Assembly: GCA_013397435.1 (NCBI GenBank)
Contig: VZRG01001585.1
Location: 114,133-178,132, forward strand
Direction of reading: 5' to 3'
DNA: 64,000 bases
Source of the DNA: Erythrocercus mccallii
Taxonomy: Eukaryota; Chordata; Aves; Passeriformes; Dicruridae
The position numbers and the translations under genes are program-made. The notes under the pieces are model-generated. The model had not been told where the DNA came from. It ran no database searches and was given only the letters and a program-made list of their open reading frames with translations. This document shows, one piece after another, positions 1 to 11,907 of the stretch; the first letter of the stretch is position 1; each line of letters begins with the position of its first letter.

Positions 1-290
1 TTCCTTGTTTTTACTGCTGCTTAGTTAATAAAGTGGAGCTGGGGCAGGGGAAGCTCAGCAGAGCCAGAGGCGAGATGGGGAGAAGGAGCTTGATAGTGAT
101 CCAGGTCTTGCAGGGCAGCAGGTAACACATCAGGTGATTTATTTCAGGTTTAAATCAAGGCTTGATGAGTCAAAGCCCTGCTGTGTGCTATGGCGGCTGG
201 AAGTGTTTCACTCTGCTCCATCAGGTTGAGAGTTTCACCAGTCCAGTTGATTTATCCAAGACTGATGCACCCCTGTCTTCTCTCTTCCAG
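1..290 (+). other. DAAM1: DAAM1 intron, 3' part
   Basis: Non-coding sequence before the first visible DAAM1 exon. It ends in a pyrimidine-rich tract and a cttccag acceptor at 290. No repeat or other gene was recognised in it. The rest of DAAM1 lies to the left of the window. Confidence 0.8.
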
Positions 291-1268
291 TTTGCCAAGG
301 CTGTGAAGCACTTTGGAGAAGACACAGACAAAATGCAGCCTGACGAATTCTTTGGCATCTTTGACCAGTTCCTTCAAGCTGTGACTGAGGCCAAGCAGGA
401 GAATGAGAACATGAGGAAGAGGAAGGAGGAGGAGGAGCGCCGGGCACGCATGGAGGCACAGGTGAGCACACACCAGCAAGTCTGGCAGCACCCCCAGGGC
501 ACCTGGGAGTGGCAACCGTGTCATGATGTCCCCGTGGTGGTCAGGGTGGCACAGGGAGCACTGAAAACTGGGAAGGGAGTTTCTGTGTTCTTAAATCCAA
601 TGGCTTTTCACTTTTGATTACTTGATTCATGACCTTGGGTTTGGTGAGGTCTTGCAGCTGAAATGTGCAGCAGAGCTGGTGCTGTCTGTTAGCTGCTGTG
701 GCCCACGAGCAGCAGCCATGGGGCTGTAACCCTTAGCCCATGGCTTGTATCATAAAATCTCAGAATCATAGAATGATTTGGATTGGAAGTGACCTAGTTC
801 TAGTTCCAACCCCCTCACTGTGGGCTTGGACACCTTCCACTAGACAAGGCTGCTCCAAGCCCTGTCCAACCTGTCCTTGGAGCACTCCCAGGGATGCGGT
901 CTATCAATAACCCTGACCACCTCTCATGTGCTAAGCACTGGGATGGGAAACCACCCTTGTCCCTCGAGTTTGGGGATCACCATGCATGTGCTGGGCACCC
1001 CCACAACCACCTGTGTGAGACTGAGGTGCCTTCTCTCCCCGGCCACCACGGCCTGCAGCTGAAGGAGCAGCGAGAGCGGGAGCGCAAGGCGAGGAAGGCG
1101 AAGGAGACCGGGGAGGAGAGCGGCGAGTTCGATGACCTGGTGTCGGCGCTGCGCTCGGGCGAAGTCTTCGACAAGGACCTCACCAAGCTGAAGCGCAACC
1201 GCAAGCGCATCACCAACCAGCTGGCGGAGAGCGGCCGCGAGAGGCCCGTCACCAAGCTCAACTTCTGA
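291..1268 (+). CDS. DAAM1: DAAM1 C-terminus (last two coding exons; partial gene)
   Basis: Exons are 291-461 (57 codons, phase 0 at both ends, acceptor cttccag, donor gtgagc) and 1059-1268 (69 codons plus TGA, acceptor cctgcag). DAAM1 is a diaphanous-related formin that nucleates and elongates actin filaments and links Dishevelled to Rho in planar cell polarity signalling. The first exon holds the end of the FH2 domain (MQPDEFFGIFDQF) and an acidic/basic coiled-coil tail (ENMRKRKEEEERRARMEAQ). The second holds the DAD autoregulatory segment (EFDDLVSALRSGEVF), followed by a basic patch (KLKRNRKRI) and the terminal TKLNF. In this family the DAD binds the N-terminal DID to hold the formin inactive. 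The 126 visible residues align without gaps to the vertebrate DAAM1 end as I remember it. The upstream exons are outside the window. DAAM2 is less likely on sequence and on neighbours. Confidence 0.96.
462..1058 (+). other. DAAM1: Last DAAM1 intron
   Basis: A 597-base intron between the last two coding exons with a gtgagc donor and cctgcag acceptor. It contains a CR1 tail fragment in the antisense direction (about 758-900). Nothing else was recognised. Confidence 0.85.
758..900 (-). mobile_element. CR1 LINE 3' fragment
   Basis: Read on the minus strand this ends in ATCATTCTATGATTCTG. It is preceded by the usual CR1 tail text, in which a GGAAGGTGTCC-type segment is followed by a 'ggttggaac' segment. 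It lies inside the last DAAM1 intron. Confidence 0.8.
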
Positions 1269-3935
1269 GAAACAAACGGACAGCAAAACCCAGCTGAAGA
1301 CGGGCGGGTCAGTCTTTCTGAAGTGGCTGTGGTTTTTGGTTTTGGGGTTTTTTTTAAATTTTGTTTCCATGACACTGCCTTGCGATTGGAGGCGGAACAG
1401 CGGCACGCTCTTTGTCCCCGCGGGCGAGTGTGTGTATGTAGATATTGTGTACATAGTCGGGTCGGGGGGCGTGGAGGGAGATGCATGGGCAGCTCACGTC
1501 GGTGAGTGCCAGCACTGCCTCCTTCCCACTCCAAAAAGTAGTTCTCCCCATGCACAAGCACAATGCCGCATCTGTGGAGCAAGAGAGGACCCAACCCCAA
1601 GCCGGTTGTCCCCGTGGTCCCAAAGCCAACGGGGAAGCTGCCTCCTGCTGCTCTCCTGCTCAGAACCCCCTTGGGCCATTTGCAGGAGACGCCTTGCACA
1701 CAAGCCCAGCGGTTTAAAGAAGAAAAGATGAAAAAGAAAAAAGCAAAGTTGACTGAACTTTAATCCATTGTTTGTTTGTTTGTTTTCTCTCATTGTTGTG
1801 ATGATTCTGAGAAACTCGCAGAACTGTGCTTTCGTTCGCGCTGGTTGCCGAGCTCGGCACCGCGGGCACTCCCAGCGATGCTCTTCCTGTCATCCTTGGG
1901 AAATGCTCTTTTTCTCCTGCAGCCGCCTTGCTAAAGGACAAACTTTACCCCAAAGTGCTTCTCGCTGTAACGCCACACTGATGTATTTATACTTTTGCAA
2001 CGTTTTCTGGCCCAAGACGGTGGGAAAGGTTCGGTTCTCAGAGGAGACAAAGAGCATAAACTTTTGCATTGTAACTTTTGTTCTTGCTTTCTGTTCAATG
2101 GGACAAACTGTATCCTCTGTCAAGGTGGGTCAGGACCAAAGGTCTCTGAAATACAAAGGGGTTGGGGTAAAACCCATCAGCTTTCACCCACCTTCTTTTC
2201 CTTTTTCTTTCTCGGACACACAGAAGCAGCGATGCCAAGAAACACTTGTCTCTTCGCCAGGTCCTTTTTTGACTGGTTTGCTGTTCGTTGTCATTGCAAA
2301 TTTGTAAGCAGAACTACCTGTCAAATGTCAGTCCAAAAAAAAAGAAAAAAAAAGACAAAAAAAACCAATAATAAAAGTAATTCAGAGCTCTCAGGGAGTA
2401 ATAATTTAAGGGTTTAGAAAATTAAGAATTGGAGAATAAAAAATAACCACCATTAACATATTAACATTTCTATTCTTAAATTATGCTGATTATATAGAGG
2501 ACTGTTACTTTTTGCTTTTATTTATTTGTGGTATGTTTTTTAAGAAAGCAAAACAAAACCTTTTTATACCACCAATACTTTTGTGATCTTTTTTTTGTTT
2601 GTTTGTTCTTTTTCCTGTGGAGAGATGAGTTTGTCCCTGTTGCACTAGATATTAACACTATATGAAATAAGGTTGGTTGTTCTTTTTTTTTTTTTTTTGT
2701 CAGATAATCGGTATTACTGGTGGGGTATGGGATGTCAGTTAACTATATGTACTGTATAGAAAAAGTGCTGTTTAAACTAATTTGTATAAAAAAAATATGG
2801 TTCTAAGCACCTGAAGGCCAAGGGGTCTGTGTGCTGAGTGAAAGCTGTGAAATCTCTCTCAAAGCAGAGTTGTCAAGAGCTGTGGTTTTACCATTTTGTT
2901 CTTTTCTTCATTGCAACGTTTAACGCACTGTAGATTTAAAAAAAAAGGAAGAAAAAAAAGAAAAAAGAAAAAAAAAAGACTTTCTGAGTAGCATTTAAAG
3001 CAGTAATAAATAACGCAGGTAAGCGCAAAAATAAAGTCCAGCACCTCATATCCAAGCAGCTGCAAAACCTGCAGATTATGTTCAAAGGTGGAGTTAAGCA
3101 CTTTGCTTTAAGAAGGAGGGGGAAATAAAGACAAAAGGTAATGATAATACTATTCCTTAACTAAAGTGCCTCTATTTATATTTTTTATTTATGGCTGAAA
3201 AAAATGGGGCTGATACAATTGAGGGAATGGACTATGGGGGGAATTGAAAATATATAAAATAAGAAGGAAACAAAAAAGGTTAAAAAAAAAAAAGTTTGGC
3301 TTCTGATGGTTTAAGGAATGGTTGGTCACATGTGTTTATTAATTGGACAGGTAGTGGGGGTCAGAAAGGGTGATCTCCTCCCGGGGTCCCTGGGTGCCAG
3401 CACCTACCCCGGCTCCTGCCTCTACAACCCCAGTGCCACATCAGGACCTTTCCTGACAGATTTCCTCTTGCCCTTCCAAACCTCTTGGGTTGTTTTCTTT
3501 TTTTAATTATTTTACAACAGCCTGATTATCAGGCTGACTTTGCCATTTCTTGGTTTCTTTAAAAAAAAATAGAAAAAAGAAAAAATATTATATCTCTATA
3601 AATAAGTACAAAGGCTGTGTGCAGGTAATTCCATGTGCCATTGTCGAAAACTACTTTTAGATTGGTGCTGGTGTAAGTAGCCACTCTTTTCTCTTGGGTG
3701 TGTATTTTAAAGATGATTTTTTTTTTAATAATGCCAAAAACAAAACTACAAAAAAATCCATAATAATTTGTAAACGAAAGTTTATGTCTTGGACCATATT
3801 AGCTTCGTAGTGACTAAGGTAGTCTGTTAGGTGCAAGGATGTTAGTAGTTCTAGCTAGTGGGAAATGCTGTGTAATGTTATGAGACTGTACATTTTCTAA
3901 GATGGCAATATGCAATAAAGCAAAACAATTTCGGT
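1269..3935 (+). other. DAAM1: DAAM1 3' UTR
   Basis: This is an AU-rich stretch after the TGA with many poly-A and poly-T runs (for example 2335-2365, 2683-2698, 2937-2978). No other gene was recognised in it. A polyadenylation signal AATAAA lies at 3914-3919, shortly before a TG-rich stretch. Further AATAAA hexamers occur near 2435, 3007, 3030 and 3123, so shorter mRNA forms are possible. The 3' boundary is inferred from the hexamer, not from transcript data. Confidence 0.65.
3914..3919 (+). terminator. DAAM1: Candidate distal DAAM1 poly(A) signal
   Basis: AATAAA in the context tgcaataaagcaaaac, about 2.65 kb after the stop codon. It is the last such hexamer before the sequence becomes less AU-rich. 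Inferred from the motif only. Confidence 0.55.
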
Positions 3936-6035
3936 GAGTGTACATGGCAGAGGCGTGAGTTATTTTTTAGGGGAGATAAAAAAATGGGAAAAAAATTAGG
4001 AATTGAGGCAGATGTTGAAAGAGAGGCTCTCTGAGGGTTGCTCTTTTTTGGGTGTCTTTGCAGGCATTTTTGTGATCAGGTGATAACCCCTTCACCCTTT
4101 CCCTGAGTGCTGGGTTTTAGGAGGTTGGGGTTTTTCCACCCTGCTGGGTTTAAAGCCGTTGGGTTTTTCCACCCTCCAGGATTGCAGTATCCTCAGTGTC
4201 ACCCACATGTGGGTTCTGAAATGCTTCCCACTTGGTGGATCCATTCATTTCTCCTCGTTTTGTTGTTGCTGATGCCTGTTCCCACCTTGGTGGGAATTTT
4301 TCCAAAAGCCCACTCGGGCTTTTCCAGGATCCTGCATTGAGGTAGCAGCCAGTTTTGCATTATGAGATTGGATCCTGTCCCTTTTTCCAGGAGAAGTGCT
4401 GGCTGGGCTGGCTACTATGCCTCTAGCAAGCCTATCTAGTGACGTTTCCTTGCCAGTAGCCCAAGCCCGTCCTGGTTTATTCCTGCACACCTTTTCCTTT
4501 CCCACACACCTTTCCATCCAGGCTCTGTGTTACTTTTTTTCCAACGCTCTGGAGTGATTTTTGCAGCACCCAAAGACACCCCCCAGACCCCACTGCCTGT
4601 GCCACTAGGAGCATCTGCACTGTGCTCTGACCCATGGGCTTCCAGTTTTGGATTGGGGCTGGCAGGGAGCACAGATTCCATCACCACCCCTGGCAGCTGT
4701 GGGCTGGTGATGCCATGGGAAAGCAGCCCAGGGCTGTGTGGTGACAGACCCAAGGAAAACAGGAATGGCTTCAGCTGCTCTTCCCATCATAAATCCCCGT
4801 GTCCCCAGCATAGGGCTGGTCTGGGTTCGTCCATAAATAGATGTGAACAAGCTGGCCAAACCCCACAAACTGATGGGGACCTGAAATTCTGGTTTCTGGC
4901 AGATTGCAGGTTTCCTGGGCCGTGCCACTGTGTGACACTGTGACTGCGTGATCCCCAGGATGGGGGCAGGGTGGCTGTGGGAGATGTGAGCCAGGTCAGG
5001 ACACAGCTTTTTAATTCAACCAAGATAGTTAATGGGAAAAAAATATCCTAGTAACTTTCAAGTTTCTTCGACTTCAAATCCTTCCTTCCACATGGCTGGA
5101 TTAGCAGCATCTATTGTTTAAGAATGCAGATTTTAGATACAATGTTTGGCATCCCAGAGGAAAGGGAACCAAGGTGGGCACTGTGCTGGACTGGCACACC
5201 TGTGCTGTGTGAGCCCATGTCCACTGCTGTCCTGGCTGGCTGGGTTTTCACCTGAAAAGAGACTCCTGTGCCCCAAATCCTGGCTGTTCCCTGCAGTCAC
5301 AGCCATGAGCCAGCACACCCTTGTGTGCTGGATGATCCAAACCTGCCCAGACCCGCCGGTGCCAGGGAAGCTGCCGGGCACGGCACTCCTGGAGGAATTG
5401 TCCCATGGGGCCACCCGGGTTGGTGGCACCAAACCTGCTGAGCCAGCCCTGGCTGTGCCCCGCTCCAGCCCGGCAGCTTTCCTTGTTGCCGAAGGCTGTG
5501 GGGACTGGGAGTCCCGCCGGAGCCAGGATTGTCAGGTGTCACCTCCCGCACAGCCTGGGACCCTTTGGCATCGCGCCCCGACTTGGAAAAGATGAGTCAA
5601 GGTATTGTGGCAATGGCCTGATGCAGGCACGGCAGCATTGCAGCACTGCATGCACAGCTCAGCTCAGCAAGAGCAGAGACACACCCGGCTCCCATCCCGC
5701 TGGCAGCCACTCTCTGCCTCTCCAGGAGCTGCTGGACAGCTGGACTATTCATTTAATCCCAGATAAAGGGGACCGTGAGCCCAATGGACCTGTCAGACTT
5801 GGATACCCCTGCTGAAGGCCCTTGGGAAAGGGTAAGCAAGGCAGGGATGTTGCCAGTTCTGCTCCCACCTGTGCTGTGGCACATGTCCCCACGGCCCCTG
5901 CCCCCGTGTCACACCTCAAGCAGATGCTCTGGGCTAAAACTGCACTTTGCCACCAGCACTATCACAGCACCTGATCAAATCTGCAGTCCTTGTGCAGGGC
6001 TGGCACTGCTGGACTGCCACAGGAACAGGCACAAG

Positions 6036-6445
6036 TCTGATGAGGAGCAACTGGGAGAGCTGGGGGGGCTCAGCCTGGAGAAATGGGGGAACCTTCTCAC
6101 TCTCTACACTGTCAGCACACAGGAGGGGCAGCCAGGTGGGGGTCGATCTCTTCTCCCAGATAACAAACAACAGGACAAGAGAAAACAGCTTCAAGTTATG
6201 CCAAGGCAGGTTTAGATTGGATATTAAAGTTCTTTGTCCGAAGAGTTACAAACATTGGAACGGGCTGCTCAGGGCAGTGGAGTCACCATCCCTGGAGGTA
6301 TCTAAAAGCCATGTAGATATTGCACTTGAGGACACGATTAATGGTGAGACTGGCAGTGCTGGGGGAATGGTTGGATTCAATGATCTTAGAGATCTTTTCC
6401 AGTCTAAATGATTCTGTGATTCCAAACAATTCTGTCATCCTATGA
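6036..6445 (+). mobile_element. CR1 LINE 3' end
   Basis: Sense-strand CR1 tail. It has the degenerate end of the CR1 reverse-transcriptase ORF (peptide text like 'KHWNGLLRAVESPSLEV'), then a 'ttggattcaatgatcttag' segment and 'aaatgattctgtgatt'. Frames are broken, so it is a dead copy. Confidence 0.9.
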
Positions 6446-9084
6446 TTCTCAACTCCCATAAAAGCTGGTTATTTCACCAGCCTGTGCTTTGGGTGGACAC
6501 ACTCTTTGAGCTTTGCTTCTGGGGGAGACAGGAGAGGCCAAGAGGACACAAAGGTGATGGATGTAGGAGGGAGGGCATGAGCCCCATCTCCATCTCCTGC
6601 AGCAAATCCTGCAGACATCTCTCCTGTGAGTTCTCTCCCTGGCATTTTTCAGGGTCCTCCAACAGAGGCATGTGAAAAGGAGAGTTCTCAGTTTGAATCA
6701 GGAGTGCTGTGACTTGAAACCTCTGCACATTTTGTGTCATTTTTAGCCTTAAACCAGGCTTGATGAGAGTGTGCAGGTAAGCCAGGGAGAAATCCCATGC
6801 TCCCCCACCGGAGCCTCAGCAAAGGCTGAGCAAAGTGCCATCTGCTGGCACCTTCCAACTTCAGCATTTTAGAGCTGTCAAGTACAAAATCAATTCCACT
6901 TCTTGTTTTCCTCTGTGATCTCTACCTCTGTGGTCTGAAAAGTTCTCATGCTAAATTTTCTACGTAAGTTTCCCCCAGCGTGGTTGAGGAGGGCTAATTT
7001 TAATTCTCTCCATTGTAATTTGAGTCAAATAACCAAAGGTCACAGCCTGTGGCTTCTCTGTGCTTTTGGCAGTGCCTCACCTTCAGGTCGATCCACAGTG
7101 TGTGCATGTGCAGGCAGCAAAAATGTTCATGTGTGTAAGATAAACTAACTCAAAACAGCTTCATGGCTCATGTGAACTCACTTCCATGGCTTTTGAAATT
7201 ACCACAGAACGCCCCAGTGCCAGGGTCTGTGTTGGGAGCCTGTTTCTACCCAGCTTTCCTTACACCTTGTATGCGCTCTGTTGTCACACTGCAAAGAACT
7301 TGAAATTAAGCTGGAGTTTCCCAGTTCTCAGAGCAATTCTGTGAAGGTGAATCATTGAAATTGCTATTTTTCCATTACTTTCCTTACTGGCCCACATTCC
7401 AGCACTTGCTCATGTGCTCTCAGCTCAGAGGTGGCTCTGCAGGAGGGACAGGACCCACACCCTTTGGTTTTGGGCAATAGCAAGCAGAGCTGCTCTAAAC
7501 TAACATTATCCTGGGCACCACCACAGCCAGTGTGGAGGACACAGCTTTGTTCCTGCTGCCTAATCCCTCCCTTTGGCCTGCCAGGACACTGCTGTAAGCA
7601 GGGCTGGACAGTGCCCCTGGCTTACCTGGGCTCTGTGTGCTGAGAGGTACCAGCAGCTTTTCCATCTGCTTGAATTTGTGCCTGCCTACTTTGACATGGC
7701 TTTGCCAGGCTCTGTGCAGAGCATCCCCCAGGCTCAAGGAAAAGTAAGGCAAGTCCCAGTTTGCTGCTTTACCCAGCTCCTGATCATTGCCTAAAACCCT
7801 TTTTGCTATGAAATCAGTGAGAAGCACTCAGGCAAGACCTAGTTCCTATGGCAAATCTTTCCAATTTAATAGCAGGAGGCGATCACCATTTGAGTTACAT
7901 TTTCTGTAAAGACTCTACAATTCAGATGCTGTATTCAGAACTTGACATGACCTCAGGGATGCTATATTACCAAATGTTCTGTAAAATGCACCAGACTGAG
8001 CACAGAAGCCACAGGCACAGATCAGGCACAAGTGCTGCAGCACATTAGATTCCACTGGAAAAAAATAAGTGACCTGGTTACTCAGAGCGTTTTTTATCCC
8101 TGATGCTGAGATTAGTTCAGAGTATGTTGCTAAATCAGGTAAGCAAATTACATTTACGGGGAGTTGCTGGGAGGGTGAGATGAATTTCAGAGAAATTTAT
8201 TTTGTTGGTTTTGTCCACATCTACCCTCAGGGTAGATGAGCCTGGGGAGGTGTGTTAATTTGTAGGGCCCATCCAGAGGGGTTTTGAAGCACCAGCATCC
8301 TCCCAGCTGCTCTCCAACGGAGTGGGATGGGCTGGGCCAGCCTGGTGTTTTCCATAATCTCACATAGGAGCCAGCCTGGTGTCCATGTGCAGCCACAACC
8401 TGGGGACAATTTTCACCTACTCTGAGTGTGAACCCCTCAGTGAATCCCTCTGGCCAAGCCCCCAAGTGTCTAACCCTAAGTGTTTAAGCCTCTGCATCAG
8501 AGCTGCTGGCAGAAGCAGGAGGAGCTATCCCTGCTGCCTTCAGCCAGACTTGCTCTGGCTCCTGGGAGAAACACAGATATTCCTCAGATGTGCAAGGCTG
8601 ATCAACACTATTTCCACTCTCAATCTCCACCCCAGGAACTGAGGAATATCATTTTATTAAGTGATTTCCCCAAAGTCATCACAGCTGCATCTTTCTGCTT
8701 TTCTTTATGGTGGCAAGGAGAAGAGGTGTCCCAGTGTCTGAGGGGAAAGCAAATGTGTGGAGCAGTGTGGTTTGCAAACACCTTTAACTCTTCAGTGCAC
8801 ACAATGAAAGGGCCCTGAGGAAACGCTTTGATCTAAAGAAAGCTTTAAAAAAAAAACTTTGTTACCTTTATGATTACCTTTCAGTGTTTCCTTAGCACCT
8901 GAGCTGACTATGCAAGAGAGAAGATTAAAAATAAAGGCGAGAATAATGGATGCATAAAATTAAGGATCCCAAGTACTCAGAAACTGCTCCTCACTTGGTT
9001 TTGTGGGCTTCTGGCAGTGCTTGCCTTTGTGAAACCAGCTGAACCCGGAGGAGCTCAGTGCCAGCAGGCCAAGAAATAACACAA

Positions 9085-9149
9085 CACAAATAACACAAAT
9101 AACACAAATAACACAAATAACACAAATAACACAAATAACACAAATAACA
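9085..9149. repeat. 9-bp tandem repeat (CAAATAACA)n
   Basis: About seven near-perfect copies of a 9-base unit, preceded by imperfect copies from about 9073. A simple minisatellite in the DAAM1-GPR135 spacer. Confidence 0.92.
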
Positions 9150-9405
9150 AGCAGTTCCTTTCAGGGTGATTTTACTTCCTCTGCTGAATCACAGCTGGAT
9201 CCTACTCATCTCTTATGATCACCCCAAGAGCCTGTGGGCACATTGGTGTACTCTGCCACCCAGTACAGACAGCCCCAGCAAACAGCCCCCCTTGCCAAAT
9301 TTCTTTCTGTCACAGCCTCCTGGGGTCTTCTTGGCTGAGATCATCCCTAACTCCCCAGAGAGATTAGTGCAGGCCTTGGTGTTGTGCCCTGGGGTTTCTG
9401 CCACT

Positions 9406-9464
9406 TTCACTTCACTTCACTTCACTTCACTTCACTTCACTTCACTTCACTTCACTTCACTTCA
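9406..9464. repeat. Pentanucleotide microsatellite (TTCAC)n
   Basis: About 11.8 uninterrupted copies of TTCAC. The uniform array suggests recent expansion and probable length polymorphism. Confidence 0.95.
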
Positions 9465-11539
9465 ATTTCCCCTGTGACTCATCCATTTCATGCCACTGAG
9501 AGGGATTCACAATCTGTCTCTCTCCATGTCACTTTTCCTCCTGCTTCTTTGCAGTGGTGATTTCCTAGGGAAAAAATACCTAGAAATGCTGAGCTGTTAC
9601 CCAAGCACTTTGGCTGTGGTGCTACTGCAGGACTCAGGTAGTGGCCTGCCAGCAGCATGGCATTGAAAACCCATCACTCCTCTGCAAGCTGGGAACAGCA
9701 GGAGGGCTGACCACGCTACAGGAGGAGGGCTGGCCTTGTCCTCCCACATTCAGCCCCAGTGAAGCCACTGGGACTCACCCCACTGGTCATGGCAAGCCCA
9801 AGGCTTGCAGCAGCAAAGCAGCACTGTGCAGCTGGGCACGAGATCCCCCAAAACTGGATCTTATTGTGGGCTACTCCTCCTGGAGGACTCGGGACCTTCT
9901 CTTTCGAGCACTTATTTGTGCTCTGTAATGCTTTGCAAGCAGATCTACATGTGCACCCATTTATTATTAATAATCAGAGTCATCATGTGAAAATACAAAA
10001 GCATCCAGAGTGCAGAGGCTGCTGAACAAAGCACCTTGCCAGCACCAGGATTGATCTCACCAGCCCTCCAGGCTGCAGGTTTGCAGCTCTGGCCTGCATG
10101 CACAAAATGCCACTTTTCTGATGTGCTTTCCAAATTGTTCATTTCAGCCTGTACAACAAACTTCCCAGAGAGCAGCATGTGTTGAATCTGTCTTCCAAAC
10201 TAGTTTTGGTGAGGTGCTCTTTGAGCATCAGTCACAACCCCTACCCTGAGTGCTCGTATTTGGGAAGCAGCAGTGCTGGCTGCTTAGATCTCTGCTGGCA
10301 TCTGCTGGATACAGGAATCAACACCAGTGCTGAAAGAGAGGCAGCAATGAGGTATTTCATACTCCTGAGCTCTCCCAGTTCTGGTGATTGACAGCAGCTA
10401 TTACAGCCCATCTGGCTGTCACTTATAAATACTGCTAATTGGTCTGCTAATTGTTCACAGTTCATAAGTTATGCACACAGCATTTGCTTTGAACGGAGGC
10501 TTCACCCACAGATTAGGAAGGGAGTGGAAAATAACTACTTGAATGAATCTGATGATTAAATCAGCAGGAAAACTACCACTGCATGCAGTTGGAGCAGCAT
10601 GTTCTAAAATCCTTGTCATTCATCAAGACTTAATGTTTTCCTTTTAAGATATAATGCATTAGTTCACTCAATGGCATGTCATCATTGCCAAATAGTAAGG
10701 TCCTCTTAAACTGAGGGTTTAAGTATGCTGGAAAGTCAACAAGCGACTAAAGAGCCTGAAGACTCATTTTTGTCTGACTGAAGTTGTCTCCAGTATCCAG
10801 GGCTGAACGGGCCTTCAAATCACTTGAACTCCTCTTTCTCCTTCTCTTACGCTGATTATCCTGCACAGAATAATCCACATGATTTTTGGCGTGCTAAAAT
10901 ACCTTTGAGCAAGTAAGATTTGTGCAATTTGCTTTGTCCAAGCTCTTCTCAAGGGAGGAAAACGAAAAGAGGCTGGAGGGTTGGAGCCTCAGAGCCAGTT
11001 TTGTAGTGTCCAAAACATCAGTGTCTTCCTGCCTTCTGAGTTTTCCTGCCCAAAAAAAGGGGATCTCTAAGTGGGGTGACACCAGCATGGGCATGTTGGA
11101 GACGTGGGGGTGATGTCCCACAGTGGCTTGGCCAGGAGTCACCTGCTGCAAAGTTTTCTCACCCAAGAACAAGCAGCTGCAACCACAGGCAGAGTTTTCA
11201 GAGCTAGAGTAGAACAGTGGCTTAATCCACTGGTTTCTTTCTCCCAGATGAACACATGGAGCCATTGTGAGGTGCATGGACAGACCTTCTCACCACCCAC
11301 TCTGTGGTGCTGGGTGAGAGGCAGCAACCTTCAGCAGAGCTGGGACACAGCAGCATTTCAAGCACTGTTTTGGCAGGCAGCCTGCAGCCTTTGGTGTGGT
11401 TTGTGTGTGTGTCTCGCTGCTGTTTGTGGTTTATTTAAGACCATTTGGTTGAATTTTTTAAAACATACTTTTAAATATGTGGCTGTGGAGACCTGTGTAC
11501 CTGACTTGTTCAAGAGTGTTGTGATATGAGGAATGTCTG

Positions 11540-11907
11540 AGGAAGTGTTTAGACAGGAATAAAAGAGGTTTGGAGGGGATCTCTCTACAACTACCTGAAG
11601 GGAGGTTGTAGCCAGGTGGGGCTTCTCCCAGATAACAACAGGACCAGATGAAAAGGCCTCAAGTCTCACCAGAAGAGGTTTAAATTGGATATTAGGGAAA
11701 ATATGTTCACAGAAAACGTTGCCAAACACTGGAACAGGCTGCCCAGGGAAGTGGTTAAGTCACAATCCCTGGAAGCATTTAAAAGATGTGTAGATGTGGC
11801 ACTTAGGGACATGGGCTAGTGGTAGATTTGGCAGTGCTGGGATTTGATGACCCAAGAGGCCTTTTTCAACTGAAATGATTCTATGATTCTATGATTCTGT
11901 GATTATG
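11540..11907 (+). mobile_element. CR1 LINE 3' end
   Basis: Sense CR1 tail with the conserved stretch 'cactggaacaggctgccca', then 'gtgtagatgtggcacttag', ending in a run of ATTCTATG/ATTCTGTG octamers (about 11877-11905), the CR1 3'-terminal microsatellite. The ORF remnant is interrupted. Confidence 0.93.

Noticed and set aside
9073..9149. CRISPR-like array
   Set aside because: The 9-base units are contiguous with no spacers, and the host is a vertebrate. It is a simple tandem repeat.
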